DNA of 64,000 bases from assembly GCF_009765825.1 (NCBI RefSeq), contig NZ_LMUR01000010.1:175437-239436 (forward strand), read 5' to 3'. Below, one piece after another: positions 1 through 7,815 of this stretch. A program made the position numbers and the translations under genes. Positions within the stretch are counted from its first letter, which is position 1. Every line of letters begins with the position of its first letter. This stretch comes from Granulicella sp. L60 (lineage in GTDB: Bacteria > Acidobacteriota > Terriglobia > Terriglobales > Acidobacteriaceae). Below the pieces are notes generated by a model. The model did not search any database, was not told the DNA's origin, and saw only the letters and a program-made list of their open reading frames with translations.

Positions 1-321
1 AGCAAAAGTCTTGCGGTACCAGCCGATGCCGGTCGGGAGATAGGCCCCGTTTCCCTTAGCGGGAGCGTTTTCGTCGAAGGTGCCCTCGATGCTCCAGTCG
101 TGAGGAAGGTCGAGGCTGCGCCAGGCTGAGTCGTGGAAGGTGGGCGAGTGCGCGTCGACGGCATCGCCTAGCAGGAAGCGCCAATCGTGGTCGAAGTTCG
201 CACGGCGCTGAGGAGGTGTTGCGGGAGCTGTGTTGGCGTAGGCATCCAGGCGCAGGGCGGAGATGGCTCCAGCTATGGCTGCATCACTGAGGAAGTCGCG
301 GCGAGTTATGCGAGGAGACAT
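1..321 (-). CDS. GH2 beta-galactosidase-like enzyme, N-terminal part (runs off window)
   Basis: The minus strand is open from an ATG at 321 to the window edge (107 codons, no stop). The product starts with a Tat signal (RITRRDFL, residues 4-11), an Ala-rich segment, and then the start of a GH2 sugar-binding domain: NFDHDWRFLLGD, LDLPHDWSIEGTF and TGIGWYRK are typical of bacterial GH2 beta-galactosidases. The enzyme would be exported folded and act on galactosides outside the cytoplasm. It is divergent from the clan A hydrolase at 475, with about 150 bp between them for shared promoters. Catalytic residues lie outside the window, so beta-glucuronidase or beta-mannosidase specificity cannot be excluded. 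Confidence 0.85.
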   Translation of the reverse strand, partial: MSPRITRRDFLSDAAIAGAISALRLDAYANTAPATPPQRRANFDHDWRFLLGDAVDAHSPTFHDSAWRSLDLPHDWSIEGTFDENAPAKGNGAYLPTGIGWYRKTFA

Positions 322-474
322 TGCTTGGGAGAGCCCTTTCGGTGATTCAGGTCTGGCAGAGAAGCATATCGTGCAACTCGGCAGTATGAATCCGTCAAAA
401 GTTGGATTCGCGCTACAGGTACAAGCGCGTAGGCTTATCGCGCATTCCAAGTGCAATTGAGGCGAGGTGATGTC

Positions 475-2622
475 ATGACGATTCAGCGACTGTTCTGGCT
501 TGGATCGCTGCTGATTGCTGGTTTGACAATAGCGCCTATAGGTATGGCGGACCTTGCTGCACAGAGTTCGCAGAGTCAGGCTGGTATGGTGCCGTTCACG
601 ATGGAGCTTCGACGAGGCGCGGTGATGCGCTCGCCGGTCGATGTCTCCTATCTGCTGGATGCTCCAGCGGGTAAGCATGGGTTTGTCCAGGTGAAGGATG
701 GTCATCTGGCAACTGCGGATGGCCATCGCATTCGGTTCTGGGGCGTCAATATCACTGACTGGAGTCAAGGGTCACGGCAGATTCCTGCCAGAGAGGACGC
801 GGCGTTTGTGGCTGGAACGCTGGCTCGCTTTGGAGTGAATAGCGTGCGATTTCAATTTCTCGATCTTGAGGAGCCTCGGGGATTGATCTCTAAGCAGGGT
901 GACAGCACCGCGACGTTCGATGCGGGTGCGCTCGATCGAGAAGACTACTTCATCGCGGAACTCGAGAAGCGCGGTATCTATATCGACTTCAATCTATTGG
1001 TGGGCAGGCCCTTTCACGCGGGCGATGGCGTGAAAGATGCAGAGATGTTGAGGGAGGGCGCGAAGGGAACGTCGCTTTATGATGCACGGCTGATCGAACT
1101 CCAGAAGGACTATGCGCGGCGGTTGCTGACTCATCGGAATCCATACACAAAGCTCTCGTATACGAGCGATCCGGCTGTCGCGATCGTCGAAATCAATAAC
1201 GAGAATGCGATCAACGTGGGGTTCCATGCGCCTTCGGCGTTCTACCAAGATGAGCTGAGGGAGCTTTACAACCAGTGGCTGTTGAAGCATCGCGACGCTG
1301 CGCAGCTGAATCAGCTTCGTGACGTGGCAGGTGTTGGGAGGGGTGAGGTGGTGCCTCTGCTGCAGAGCAAAGGACAGGCCGCGCAGGCCTCTCCAGAGTG
1401 GTTTTATGCAGAGGCAGAGTTCTTCAACGATCTACAGCGGGAATATTTCCTGGACATGGAACACTATTTGAAGCAGATGCTTGGCGTACGGTCGTTGGTG
1501 ATGGCTACGGCGGATCATAGTCACTCGAGCAGCGGTTATCCGATACTGCTTGCTACCGAAGGCATGGACATCATCGACGGTCATACGTACTGGCAGCATC
1601 CGGAGTACTACGTCAAGAAGCTGCCGATGGTGAACGATCCCTTGAATTCGACGGTGGTGGAGTTGTCGCGGTCAGCCATCGCGGGTAAGCCCTATACGGT
1701 CAGCGAGGTAAACAATCCATTTCCGAACGACTATGCGGGCGAAGGTATTCCTATTCTCGCGGCGTACGCCGGTCTGCAGGATTGGGATGGCATCTTCTGG
1801 TATACTTTTGAGCCAAAGAGCGACCCCGCATGGAAGCCGTATGTTGGCGACGCCTTCGACATCTCCTTAGACCCGGTAAAGATGCCGGAGCTTGCCGCAG
1901 GGGCGCTCATGTTTCTGCGCGGAGATGTGGCAGAGGCGCGAAGTGTGAATGAACGAACTTATTCGGAGAAGCAGGTTTTTGACAGCATGCTGATCCCGGC
2001 AACAGAGCGGCCGTATTTTACGGAGAGCTTTCCGCTGGCGCTTCCGCTCGAACACGCGGTGCGGATAGATTCGCTGGCTGGACCTCAGACGAAGACTTTT
2101 GAGAAGGTGGTGCCGACCGATCCAATCGTCTCCGATACGAAGGAACTTGCGTGGCACACCGGGTTCGATCACACAGAGGGATTGGTGATGGTGGACACGC
2201 CACGGAGCCAGGCCCTGATCGGCTTCATCAAGGGTCAGGGCAAGACGTTGCGGAACATGAGGGTCGAGGTAAGCAATAATTTCTGCACGATTTTGCTGAG
2301 TTCCATGGACGATCAGCCGATTGCGAACAGTGAGAGGCTACTGTTGGTGGCGGGTGGTCCGGTGGAGAATACTGGACAGCGTTGGAACTCAGCAGGCACC
2401 GATGTGACCTCTTTCGGCACAGCACCTACTCTGGTCGAACCGGTGAAGGGAACGATGGAGCTGCATGGTCTCGACGGCGCTCGTGCGGTGCGTGTGCAAC
2501 CACTCGACGGTGCGGGCCAGCCACTGGGTGAACTTGTCGATGCGAGGATCAGCGGTCGTATGTGGAGATTTCCTCTGGGATCGGTGACGACTACGTGGTA
2601 CGAGATCAGGGTGGAGCGTTGA
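475..2622 (+). CDS. secreted clan A glycoside hydrolase (GH5/cellulase-like)
   Basis: 715 residues. An ATG at 475 preceded by GGCGAGGTG is preferred over a GTG at 451. An N-terminal hydrophobic segment (MTIQRLFWLGSLLIAGLTIA) is a likely signal peptide. The RIRFWGVNI segment and the following LARFGVNSVRFQ are typical of GH5-like TIM-barrel hydrolases. EINNEN carries the probable acid/base Glu and YTVSEVNNP the probable nucleophile Glu, spaced as in clan A. A beta-rich C-terminal part (about residues 540-715) is probably an accessory domain. The substrate is unknown; a beta-mannan or beta-glucan type polymer is an inference. The stop is followed one base later by the ATG of the esterase gene, so the two are translationally coupled. 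Confidence 0.8.
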   Translation: MTIQRLFWLGSLLIAGLTIAPIGMADLAAQSSQSQAGMVPFTMELRRGAVMRSPVDVSYLLDAPAGKHGFVQVKDGHLATADGHRIRFWGVNITDWSQGSRQIPAREDAAFVAGTLARFGVNSVRFQFLDLEEPRGLISKQGDSTATFDAGALDREDYFIAELEKRGIYIDFNLLVGRPFHAGDGVKDAEMLREGAKGTSLYDARLIELQKDYARRLLTHRNPYTKLSYTSDPAVAIVEINNENAINVGFHAPSAFYQDELRELYNQWLLKHRDAAQLNQLRDVAGVGRGEVVPLLQSKGQAAQASPEWFYAEAEFFNDLQREYFLDMEHYLKQMLGVRSLVMATADHSHSSSGYPILLATEGMDIIDGHTYWQHPEYYVKKLPMVNDPLNSTVVELSRSAIAGKPYTVSEVNNPFPNDYAGEGIPILAAYAGLQDWDGIFWYTFEPKSDPAWKPYVGDAFDISLDPVKMPELAAGALMFLRGDVAEARSVNERTYSEKQVFDSMLIPATERPYFTESFPLALPLEHAVRIDSLAGPQTKTFEKVVPTDPIVSDTKELAWHTGFDHTEGLVMVDTPRSQALIGFIKGQGKTLRNMRVEVSNNFCTILLSSMDDQPIANSERLLLVAGGPVENTGQRWNSAGTDVTSFGTAPTLVEPVKGTMELHGLDGARAVRVQPLDGAGQPLGELVDARISGRMWRFPLGSVTTTWYEIRVER

Positions 2623-2623
2623 G

Positions 2624-3508
2624 ATGAAGCGATTTCCATTTTTATCTGCATTGGTGGCACTGGTAGTTGGATTGACGGGCATGACCGTATCGGCGCAGCA
2701 TCTTGATGGGCATGAGATCGTGAGGTTGTGGCCAAACGGTGCACCAGAGCCTCAGCTCGATCTCAGGCCGGAGGCGATGCGAATTGCGACTGAGGGTGAT
2801 CATGTGATCACTCATGTCGCTGAGCCTTCGATCACTCTTTACCTACCATCGCAGGAGACGTCGACTGGCGCGGCAGTGATCATAGCGCCGGGTGGAGGAC
2901 ACTCTGAGATTTGGATCGAGCACGAAGGTTTCCGGGTAGCGGAGGCTCTAAGTCAGCACGGCGTTGCGGCGTTTGTCCTGCGATATAGGCTGGCTCGTGA
3001 GAAGGGCTCTACCTATACGGTTGAGGGCACGGAGTTGGGCGACATGCAACGTGCGCTTCGCGTGGTGCGTAGTCGGAGTCGCGAGTGGGGAATCGATCCG
3101 GCGCGTGTTGGAGTGATGGGATTTTCGGCAGGTGGCGAACTGGCCGCGCTGGCCAGCACGCGCTATGATGCAGGACGAACGGAGGCAAAGGATCCAGTGG
3201 ATCGACTGAGTTCGAAGCCTGATTTCCAGGCGCTGATCTATCCGGCGCTCCCACACGATCAGCGTTTGACTGCGACGACTCCGAAGGCATTTCTTGCCTG
3301 TGGGGCGATGGACCGTACAGACATCTCGCAAGGGCTGGCCGAGTACTATCTCTCGCTGGCACGACTGAAGGTTTCGGCAGAGCTACACATCTATGCTGGC
3401 GTCGGGCACGGCTTCGGAGTGGGCAGCAGCAACCCAGAACCGGTGGCAGATTGGCCGGAGCTCTTTCTGGAGTGGATGCGTGTGCAGGGTTTATTAAAGA
3501 ATCCGTAA
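2624..3508 (+). CDS. secreted alpha/beta hydrolase, BD-FAE/acetyl-xylan-esterase-like
   Basis: 294 residues with a signal peptide ending near SAQ (residues 23-25). The oxyanion motif IIAPGGGHSE and the nucleophile elbow GFSAGGEL (Ser) are clear, and GVGHGFG near the C-terminus supplies the His, as in the carbohydrate esterase/prolyl-oligopeptidase-like group that removes acetyl or feruloyl groups from polysaccharides. The gene starts one base after the hydrolase stop, which supports a role in de-acetylating the same substrate. The precise ester is not readable from sequence. Confidence 0.8.
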   Translation: MKRFPFLSALVALVVGLTGMTVSAQHLDGHEIVRLWPNGAPEPQLDLRPEAMRIATEGDHVITHVAEPSITLYLPSQETSTGAAVIIAPGGGHSEIWIEHEGFRVAEALSQHGVAAFVLRYRLAREKGSTYTVEGTELGDMQRALRVVRSRSREWGIDPARVGVMGFSAGGELAALASTRYDAGRTEAKDPVDRLSSKPDFQALIYPALPHDQRLTATTPKAFLACGAMDRTDISQGLAEYYLSLARLKVSAELHIYAGVGHGFGVGSSNPEPVADWPELFLEWMRVQGLLKNP

Positions 3509-3606
3509 GGACGTATGCAGGCGGTTGTTGGCAATTTGCGCCAAGGCGTACGATATTTGGGAAGGAAGCGACCGAGAACAAGCTGCATGAGGCGGGAAGA
3601 GCGGAG

Positions 3607-4236
3607 ATGACTAATACATCCAAGATGAAGGTGCTTATCGTAGACGATCACCCGCTGATGCGGGTCGGTGTCGCTGCGATTATTGATGGCCAGCCCAAGA
3701 TGGTTACAGTGGCACAGGCAGGTTCGGGCGAAGAGGCCATCCAGCTATATCAACAGCATCTGCCGGACGTCACCCTGATGGATCTACGGCTTCCCCAGCT
3801 AAGCGGTGTGGAGACCATACGCAGCATTCGACGACTGCATCCGCAGGCGAAGTTCGTTGTGCTGACGACCTATGAAGGGGATGAAGATATACATCAGGCG
3901 CTTGAGGCTGGGGCGCAGGGCTACATCATCAAGGGGATGCCCTTCGAGTCATTGATTCAGGCGCTTGAGCGCGTGCATGCGGGTGGTCGCTTTCTGCCGG
4001 TGCCGATAAAGCGCGCACTGGCCTCGAGGACTCCGGATTCAGATCTCAGCCATCGCGAGCGTCAGGTGTTGGGGTTGCTGGCGACGGGCAACAGCAATAA
4101 ACAAATCGGCGAGTTGCTGGGTATCACGGAGGCCACCGTGAAGAGTCATGTCAGCACGATTCTGATGCGACTGAACGCGGTGGACCGGACGCAGGCTGTC
4201 ATCTCCGCCCTTCAGCGCGGCCTAGTTCACATCTAA
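3607..4236 (+). CDS. NarL/FixJ-family response regulator, no kinase nearby
   Basis: 209 residues from ATG 3607; the frame is open further upstream but the receiver domain begins right after this Met. The receiver domain has acidic residues D13/D14, phospho-acceptor D59 (LMDLRLP) and the conserved Thr/Lys region (LTTYEGD, IIKGMP). A LuxR-type HTH follows at about residues 145-205 (LSHRERQVLGLLATGNSNKQ). It lies 98 bp after the esterase gene on the same strand, so it may be co-transcribed with the hydrolases. No histidine kinase is within the left 20 kb. It resembles the regulator at 60865-61533, whose neighbour is a propeller kinase. Confidence 0.9.
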   Translation: MTNTSKMKVLIVDDHPLMRVGVAAIIDGQPKMVTVAQAGSGEEAIQLYQQHLPDVTLMDLRLPQLSGVETIRSIRRLHPQAKFVVLTTYEGDEDIHQALEAGAQGYIIKGMPFESLIQALERVHAGGRFLPVPIKRALASRTPDSDLSHRERQVLGLLATGNSNKQIGELLGITEATVKSHVSTILMRLNAVDRTQAVISALQRGLVHI

Positions 4237-4250
4237 CTGGTCTGTTAGAT
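4231..4250. terminator. hairpin between convergent genes
   Basis: ATCTAAC (4231-4237), six-base loop, then GTTAGAT (4244-4250): a perfect 7-bp inverted repeat containing the stop codon of the response regulator, in the 24-bp gap before the convergent aldo/keto reductase. There is no clear T-run, so termination is a guess from position. Confidence 0.4.
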
Positions 4251-4260
4251 ACCTTCGTCC

Positions 4261-5091
4261 TCATACTGCGTTGAAGGCTGCCCAGTTCTCGTGCAGGTGC
4301 CGGATAGATTTGGTTCCAGTCAGGACGACGCCGTCGAAGGGTTGGCGAATGAGAAATTCAAAGGCGGCTTGGTGCGTGAGCGGAGGCTCAGCGTAGAGAA
4401 GGCCGCCCATGCCGAAAGGGCGATTGGTGACGACGAGTATGCCGCTCTCTGTGGCGCGCCGAGCGGTCTCGACGAACTGTTGCGAGGCTGGATTGAGCGG
4501 AAATTGAAGCACGGAGACACCATGCAGGGAGAGCGCGAGTTCCGCGGAATCGAGGTCGCTAACGCTTGCTCCGAGGTTGGAGATTCCAAGAGACCTTGCG
4601 TAGAGGAAGGCACGCTCGACGTCCCGGCTGCGTAGAACTTCCGGAGTGGTCTTATGAAGCTGCAGCAGGTCGATGTGCCCTAGACGCTTGACGCTTCCGT
4701 CGAGGCTGCGTGCAAGAATGTCATAACTATGCTCGACAAAGGGCTCCTGACGATCGGGATTCCAGTGTTCGCCGAACTTGGTGGCGAGAGTCAGCGAGGC
4801 GCGCTTCGCGGGTGTAAGGGTGCTGAGAAATTCAGATAACCGCTGTTCGCTGACACCGTACGAGGGCGCAGTGTCGAGGTAGCGGATGCCAAGGGTGAAG
4901 GCGGTTTCGAGAAGCTCTCGGACCTGCTTTTCGGAGGGGACGGTGTCGTCGCTGTGGCCCCACGGTTTGCCGATGCCTATCAGGCCAAGGCCGAGTGAGA
5001 GGCGGCGACCTGCGGGCGTGAAGAGGGGATTGCGAAGAGACCAGCGGGGCAGGGAGCGGACTGGAGCTGATTGAGTAGAAGGTTCGATCAT
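4261..5091 (-). CDS. aldo/keto reductase
   Basis: 276 residues. The tetrad of the AKR family is visible: Asp and Tyr in LDTAPSYG, Lys in LATKFGEH and His in LLQLHKT. The C-terminal VLTGTKSIRHLHEN is the usual cofactor-phosphate-binding segment. The start codon overlaps the stop of the upstream GH35 gene by four bases (ATGA), so this is the second gene of a two-gene operon. A cytoplasmic NAD(P)H-dependent sugar or aldehyde reductase/dehydrogenase acting on a product of the galactosidase is likely; the substrate is unknown. Confidence 0.88.
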   Translation of the reverse strand: MIEPSTQSAPVRSLPRWSLRNPLFTPAGRRLSLGLGLIGIGKPWGHSDDTVPSEKQVRELLETAFTLGIRYLDTAPSYGVSEQRLSEFLSTLTPAKRASLTLATKFGEHWNPDRQEPFVEHSYDILARSLDGSVKRLGHIDLLQLHKTTPEVLRSRDVERAFLYARSLGISNLGASVSDLDSAELALSLHGVSVLQFPLNPASQQFVETARRATESGILVVTNRPFGMGGLLYAEPPLTHQAAFEFLIRQPFDGVVLTGTKSIRHLHENWAAFNAV

Positions 5092-7574
5092 GGAGTGGTC
5101 CGTAGAGTGAGTTGATACTGCGGGACAAGGTGAATGGAATGAAGCTGGTCGATCTGACCTGTGGGAGGGAGCGTCTTTCTCACCGCGCCTTCGAGAAATA
5201 CCGGGCTGTCAGTTCGCAGGGGAAGAATTTCAAGCTGCAAGTCTCCAGCCTCGTTGGAATCGAGGAGGCGCTTCATTCCGATTCTCCATGGGGTGCCGTT
5301 GAAGAAGTTATCATCGATCAGATGGTTACCGTATTTGAGTCGGGCGATATCGCCAGTGTAGTCGACTTGTAGAAACAGATTGCTAAGGCCAAGCAGCGGC
5401 TCCAGGCCAAGTTTGATTCTCCATTGGGCAGCGTCGTCAACGAAGGTGGCCCCGGCGGGAGCCTCGGGAACGCCCTGGTCACGCCAGGATGGAGGCGGCC
5501 CGATTTTCACAGCAGGTACATCGCGGGCTTTGCGAATCTGCGTAATTGTCAGTTGAGGTTGAATCAGCTTAAGGCTGGTTGAGAGCTCGGTGCTATCGTT
5601 TGCCTGTTGCTTGACGGTGAGCCTGCTGCTGGCTGAGGGAGCAGTCTTGACAGCAGGGAAGAGCGTCATCCGGAAGCGTAGGTCGCCATCAGAGTTTAGA
5701 GTAATCTGATCGTCACTGGTAAAAAATTGTTGCGGCGTGATGAGCAGATGTTCCTTGTCGCTAAGGCGGACCTTCCACGCATTCTCAGCATCGTTTTCAC
5801 TAAGTACGAGCACACGGACTGGTTTGGTGCCAGAGCCTTGTAGCGAAAGGATGGTCTCGGACGCTGTTTTGAGATTGGTGATCGTGACGCTACCGTTGGC
5901 ACGCAAGACCTGACCACCAGTGCTGTGTATGGCGAGGCCGGACTCGTCGGCGAAGGACAGCTCGCAGCGGATGCCGGGAATACAGAAGAAGACGAAGGTC
6001 TCGGGAGCATGCAAACGAGTGAAGAGCTGAGCAGTGCTGTAACGCAGGTGAACGCCGCCGAGTTCCATGTTGAAGGGCCAGATGAAATATGCGCCCGAAG
6101 GAACATCGACGGGACGATTCGGGAGCAACAGATCGCCGCCTGGAAGCTTGATCTTCACTTGGAAGTCGTGTCGGGCGGGCATCGCGGTACCGCGTAGATA
6201 GTTGTTGACGAACAGAAATCCGCGATCGTCTTGTGATCGCACGGCGAGGCGTGGGATGGATACGTCGGCCCGATCTTTAGGCAGTACGTCTGGGGCATGT
6301 GGCGTCATCGGGGCCAGCTGGTCGCCGAATGCATTGAGAAAATAATTGACTAACTTGAACTTGCGGAAGGAGGCGCGCTCTTCGCCGAACTCACCGAGTG
6401 GCGCCTGAAAGTCGTACGACTTGATGGGGAGATCGTTTGGGTAGCCGGTTGCTTGTGACTCCTGCAAGGTGGAGAGCTTGCCCTCGGGGTTCCCTCCGCC
6501 CTGGAACATGTATAGGCCGTAGAGGTTGACGCCGGATCCCAGCAAGGTAGGAAAGATCGCGGCGACATCGTCGGAGGAGATGATGGGCCTGCGATGATAT
6601 GTATCTTCGATTCCACCGCCGACCTCGGCAGTGAGGAATGGTGTGTCTTCCGATGCGGGATTCAAGGCTGTTGCGGTGGCAGCGCCCATTGCGCCCATAT
6701 TGCCTGCCACGCGGCCATGAAAGCGAAAGCTGTAGACTTCGTTCGGAGGCAGGTCTTTGGGAGATGCATCCCAGGGTGCATCTGGATATCCGCCGAAGAC
6801 GGGGAGGACAGCGTCTTGAGGTATCGTCGCGCGATCCCAGCCTGTGACGCTGTAGAACGGTACGTCCATGCCTGCGGCGAGGGCGAGGCGCTTCAGTTCA
6901 AGGATGTGGGCCGCGCCACCGCCAGGAGCACGGTTGGAGTATTCGTTCTCGAGTTGGATCCCGATCACCGGGCCGCCGTCCTTCCAATACAGCCCGTTAA
7001 GTTGCTGGCCGATCGCGTCGTAGAACTTTGTCACATACGAAAGATAGACAGGATCGTTAACTCGGGTCGGTCCTTTGCTGAGTAGCCAGTCGGGAAAGCC
7101 GCCGTTACGAACTTCGCCATGAACCCATGGACCGATGCGGACATATAGCTTCAGATGGTGCTTCTCACAGAGCTGTGCGAAACGGCGGAGGTCGCGGTCG
7201 CCACTCCAGTCAAACTGTCCCTCAATCTCTTCATGATGCAGCCAGATCACATAGGTGGACACGACATCGACGCCGGCCGACTTCATCTTGAGTAGTTCCT
7301 CTTCCCACTCGGAGGCTGGAACACGGGAGAAGTGGAACTCGCCCATGACTGGAAGCCAGGGCTTGTCGTCGCGAGTGATGAACCGCTGGTTGAGGCCAAG
7401 GGTATGGCCACCGGGAGTGCGGGCCGCACCGGTTTGAAAAGATGAAAGCGCGGGCTGGAGATAAGGTGCACTAGCATCGACGAGGATCTGGGAGTCTGCA
7501 TTTGATATAAAACAGAGGCTCGAAGCAAGGAGCAGGATTGCGGCGCGGGCCAGTGTAAAAACAGGGTTCGACAA
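5088..7574 (-). CDS. secreted GH35 beta-galactosidase-like enzyme
   Basis: 828 residues from a TTG at 7574 that has GAGGTAGA correctly spaced upstream; a GTG at 7601 would add nine residues without such a site. A signal peptide follows (LARAAILLLASSLCFIS). GH35 signatures are GEFHFSRVP near the N-terminus, LYVRIGPWVHGE, GIQLENEYSN (acid/base Glu, about residue 210) and LTAEVGGG (nucleophile Glu region). The length fits the larger family members with C-terminal jelly-roll domains. It should release terminal beta-galactose outside the cytoplasm. It is divergently transcribed from the TonB-dependent receptor and coupled to the aldo/keto reductase. Confidence 0.88.
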   Translation of the reverse strand: MSNPVFTLARAAILLLASSLCFISNADSQILVDASAPYLQPALSSFQTGAARTPGGHTLGLNQRFITRDDKPWLPVMGEFHFSRVPASEWEEELLKMKSAGVDVVSTYVIWLHHEEIEGQFDWSGDRDLRRFAQLCEKHHLKLYVRIGPWVHGEVRNGGFPDWLLSKGPTRVNDPVYLSYVTKFYDAIGQQLNGLYWKDGGPVIGIQLENEYSNRAPGGGAAHILELKRLALAAGMDVPFYSVTGWDRATIPQDAVLPVFGGYPDAPWDASPKDLPPNEVYSFRFHGRVAGNMGAMGAATATALNPASEDTPFLTAEVGGGIEDTYHRRPIISSDDVAAIFPTLLGSGVNLYGLYMFQGGGNPEGKLSTLQESQATGYPNDLPIKSYDFQAPLGEFGEERASFRKFKLVNYFLNAFGDQLAPMTPHAPDVLPKDRADVSIPRLAVRSQDDRGFLFVNNYLRGTAMPARHDFQVKIKLPGGDLLLPNRPVDVPSGAYFIWPFNMELGGVHLRYSTAQLFTRLHAPETFVFFCIPGIRCELSFADESGLAIHSTGGQVLRANGSVTITNLKTASETILSLQGSGTKPVRVLVLSENDAENAWKVRLSDKEHLLITPQQFFTSDDQITLNSDGDLRFRMTLFPAVKTAPSASSRLTVKQQANDSTELSTSLKLIQPQLTITQIRKARDVPAVKIGPPPSWRDQGVPEAPAGATFVDDAAQWRIKLGLEPLLGLSNLFLQVDYTGDIARLKYGNHLIDDNFFNGTPWRIGMKRLLDSNEAGDLQLEILPLRTDSPVFLEGAVRKTLPPTGQIDQLHSIHLVPQYQLTLRTTP

Positions 7575-7815
7575 GAGATCTACCTCGCAGTCATTTAACA
7601 CGGATGAGTGAAGGAAGGCATCCGTCGATAGGAGGAGCGGCAGTTAGCCTGAAGAACTTTTCGAAACAATTTGGCCACTCCTACTTTCGACTGATTCGCG
7701 TTGTCGTTTCGAACGAGTAGTGTTTGTCCGATCAGTAAGAAAGGTGTTCACCATCCCTCATAGCTAAGAAGGGGCGGCCAAGTCACCTGTGTTTCATCAC
7801 TTCGGAGGTCGTAAC
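7575..7815. promoter_or_regulatory. divergent control region between GH35 and TonB-receptor genes
   Basis: A 241-bp gap between two TTG-started divergent genes. Two TTCGAA-centred inverted repeats stand out: TTTCGAAA at 7659-7666 and CGTTTCGAACG at 7705-7715, with centres 48 bp apart. Such spacing could suit a dimeric regulator bound at two sites. No regulator gene is adjacent, so this is only a candidate operator pair. Confidence 0.35.

Noticed and set aside
3009..3623. 204-codon minus-strand frame over the esterase gene
   Set aside because: Pro/Ser/Arg-rich shadow without ribosome site; the plus-strand esterase has catalytic motifs.
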